Below, piece after piece: positions 13,668 to 14,442 of a stretch of 14,442 nucleotides of DNA. The stretch spans positions 1 through 14,442 of the forward strand of contig JAMORZ010000056.1 in assembly GCA_027063295.1 (NCBI GenBank), written 5' to 3'. This DNA comes from Sulfurimonas sp. Its GTDB lineage: Bacteria; Campylobacterota; Campylobacteria; Campylobacterales; Sulfurimonadaceae. The position numbers and the translations under genes are program-made. The notes under the pieces were generated by a model, which saw only the letters and a program-made list of their open reading frames with translations, was not told the origin of the DNA and did no database searches. Numbering within the stretch: the stretch's first letter is position 1; every line of letters starts with the position of its first letter.

Positions 13668-14442
13668 TGCAAAAAGTAGTTGTAACACCTGCTAAAAGTT
13701 TTTCTCTCTCTATCTCTGAGATAGCACCAGATAAGTCTATCTCTCACCGTAGTGTTATGTTTGCAATGCTTGCAGAGGGTGAGAGTGTGATAGAGAATTT
13801 TCTTCGTGCAGAAGATACCCTTAACTCTTTAGAGATAGTAAAAAATCTTGGTGCAAAAGTTGAAGATGATGGTAGTGTTATCAAAATCTCTTCTGATGGT
13901 ATCAAAGAGAGTTTTGAAGTGCTTGATTGTGGAAACTCAGGAACAGGGATGCGTTTGTTTTGTGGACTTTTAAGTTCTGCTAAGGGGCATTTTGTCCTTA
14001 CTGGTGATAAATACCTCCGTCGCCGTCCAATGAAACGTGTTACTATGCCACTTAAAAGTATAGGTGCAAAGATAGATGGTCGTGAAGATGGAGATTTAGC
14101 ACCTCTGAGTATCCGTGGTGCTTCGCTAAAAGCATTCAATTATGAGAGCAAGATCGCATCAGCTCAAGTAAAATCGTGTATGATACTCGCAGCTCTTAGA
14201 GCAGATGGGGAATGTAGCTATACTGAGCCTGAGCTCTCACGAGATCATACAGAGAGAATGCTCTCAGGTATGGGAGCAGAGATAGAAGTAGATGGACTAA
14301 AAACCACCATAAAACCTATGAAAAAATTGCTCTCACCACTTAGCATTAGAGTTCCTGCTGATCCATCAAGTGCATTTTTCTTTGCAGTTGCTGCGGCTAT
14401 TACTGAGGGGAGTGATATCCTTTTAGAGGGAGTGACACTCAA
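13667..14442 (+). CDS. aroA: EPSP synthase (3-phosphoshikimate 1-carboxyvinyltransferase), N-terminal part
   Basis: The first 258 codons are present; the gene leaves the window on the right, so roughly the last 40 percent of a normal 420- to 440-aa protein is missing. The enzyme joins shikimate-3-phosphate and PEP into EPSP in the shikimate pathway. Seen motifs are PDKSISHR at 21-28 (K23, S24, R28 bind substrates), GNSGTGMR at 89-96 (PEP-binding loop), LRRRPMKR around 117-124, SAQVKS, and ADPSSAFFF with D232. The GNSGTGMRL form differs from the GNAGTAMRP of E. coli-type (class I) enzymes. The ATG overlaps the pheT stop as TAATG, so it is translationally coupled to pheT. Aromatic synthesis and Phe charging thus share a transcript. 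The catalytic second half cannot be checked. Confidence 0.95.
   Translation, partial: MQKVVVTPAKSFSLSISEIAPDKSISHRSVMFAMLAEGESVIENFLRAEDTLNSLEIVKNLGAKVEDDGSVIKISSDGIKESFEVLDCGNSGTGMRLFCGLLSSAKGHFVLTGDKYLRRRPMKRVTMPLKSIGAKIDGREDGDLAPLSIRGASLKAFNYESKIASAQVKSCMILAALRADGECSYTEPELSRDHTERMLSGMGAEIEVDGLKTTIKPMKKLLSPLSIRVPADPSSAFFFAVAAAITEGSDILLEGVTL

Noticed and set aside
13744..14139. 131-codon minus-strand open frame opposite aroA
   Set aside because: Serine/proline-rich translation typical of an antisense shadow; the plus strand encodes clear EPSP synthase motifs.
1..14442. Mobile elements, CRISPR arrays, phage or defence genes
   Set aside because: No transposase, integrase or spaced direct repeats were seen; gene spacing is tight and composition looks even throughout.

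Overview
The window is a compact, AT-rich, almost wholly coding stretch of bacterial chromosome. Gene content and order (hemA-proS-hemC, a UbiD-type menaquinone decarboxylase, and HIT/pheS-pheT-aroA) and the protein sequences fit a Campylobacterota (epsilonproteobacterial) genome, most like Sulfurimonas or a close relative. This assignment rests on recognised protein families and remembered gene order, not on a database search. I see no mobile element, CRISPR array, tRNA, rRNA or phage gene.

Layout. (1) 2-6109, plus strand: the 3' end of hemA, then proS, an FxsA-family membrane protein, a periplasmic DsbC/DsbG-like thiol protein, hemC and a ubiD homologue. Junctions are ATGA overlaps, one 47-nt overlap, or gaps of 2-8 nt, so this is a tight operon. 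It joins two haem-biosynthesis enzymes and a quinone-biosynthesis enzyme with a tRNA synthetase. (2) 6204-6539: a small exported mono-haem cytochrome c behind its own weak promoter. (3) 6642-8491: argH with an OsmC-family gene 2 nt behind it, starting at a good sigma70-type promoter and ending in a 12-bp hairpin that begins at the osmC stop codon. (4) 8576-8683: an unlisted 35-codon ORF with a good Shine-Dalgarno site, predicted to encode a tiny single-span membrane protein. It converges on a lytic transglycosylase gene. (5) 10220-8697, minus strand: a HIT-family hydrolase gene followed by an MltC-like lytic transglycosylase gene. (6) 10345-14442, plus strand: pheS, pheT and the 5' part of aroA, divergent from the HIT gene and coupled by 1- to 4-nt overlaps.

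Most of the window is core metabolism: haem and menaquinone cofactors for respiration, Pro and Phe charging, the last step of arginine synthesis, shikimate-pathway EPSP synthase, and cell-wall turnover. I did not find a clear new multi-gene system. The items most worth a second look are the small membrane ORF between two hairpins, the B3/B4 (editing) domain of PheT that has lost several canonical residues by eye, the fxsA/dsb dual-coding overlap, the probable TTG start of pheS, and a three-fold 11-residue repeat in the transglycosylase.
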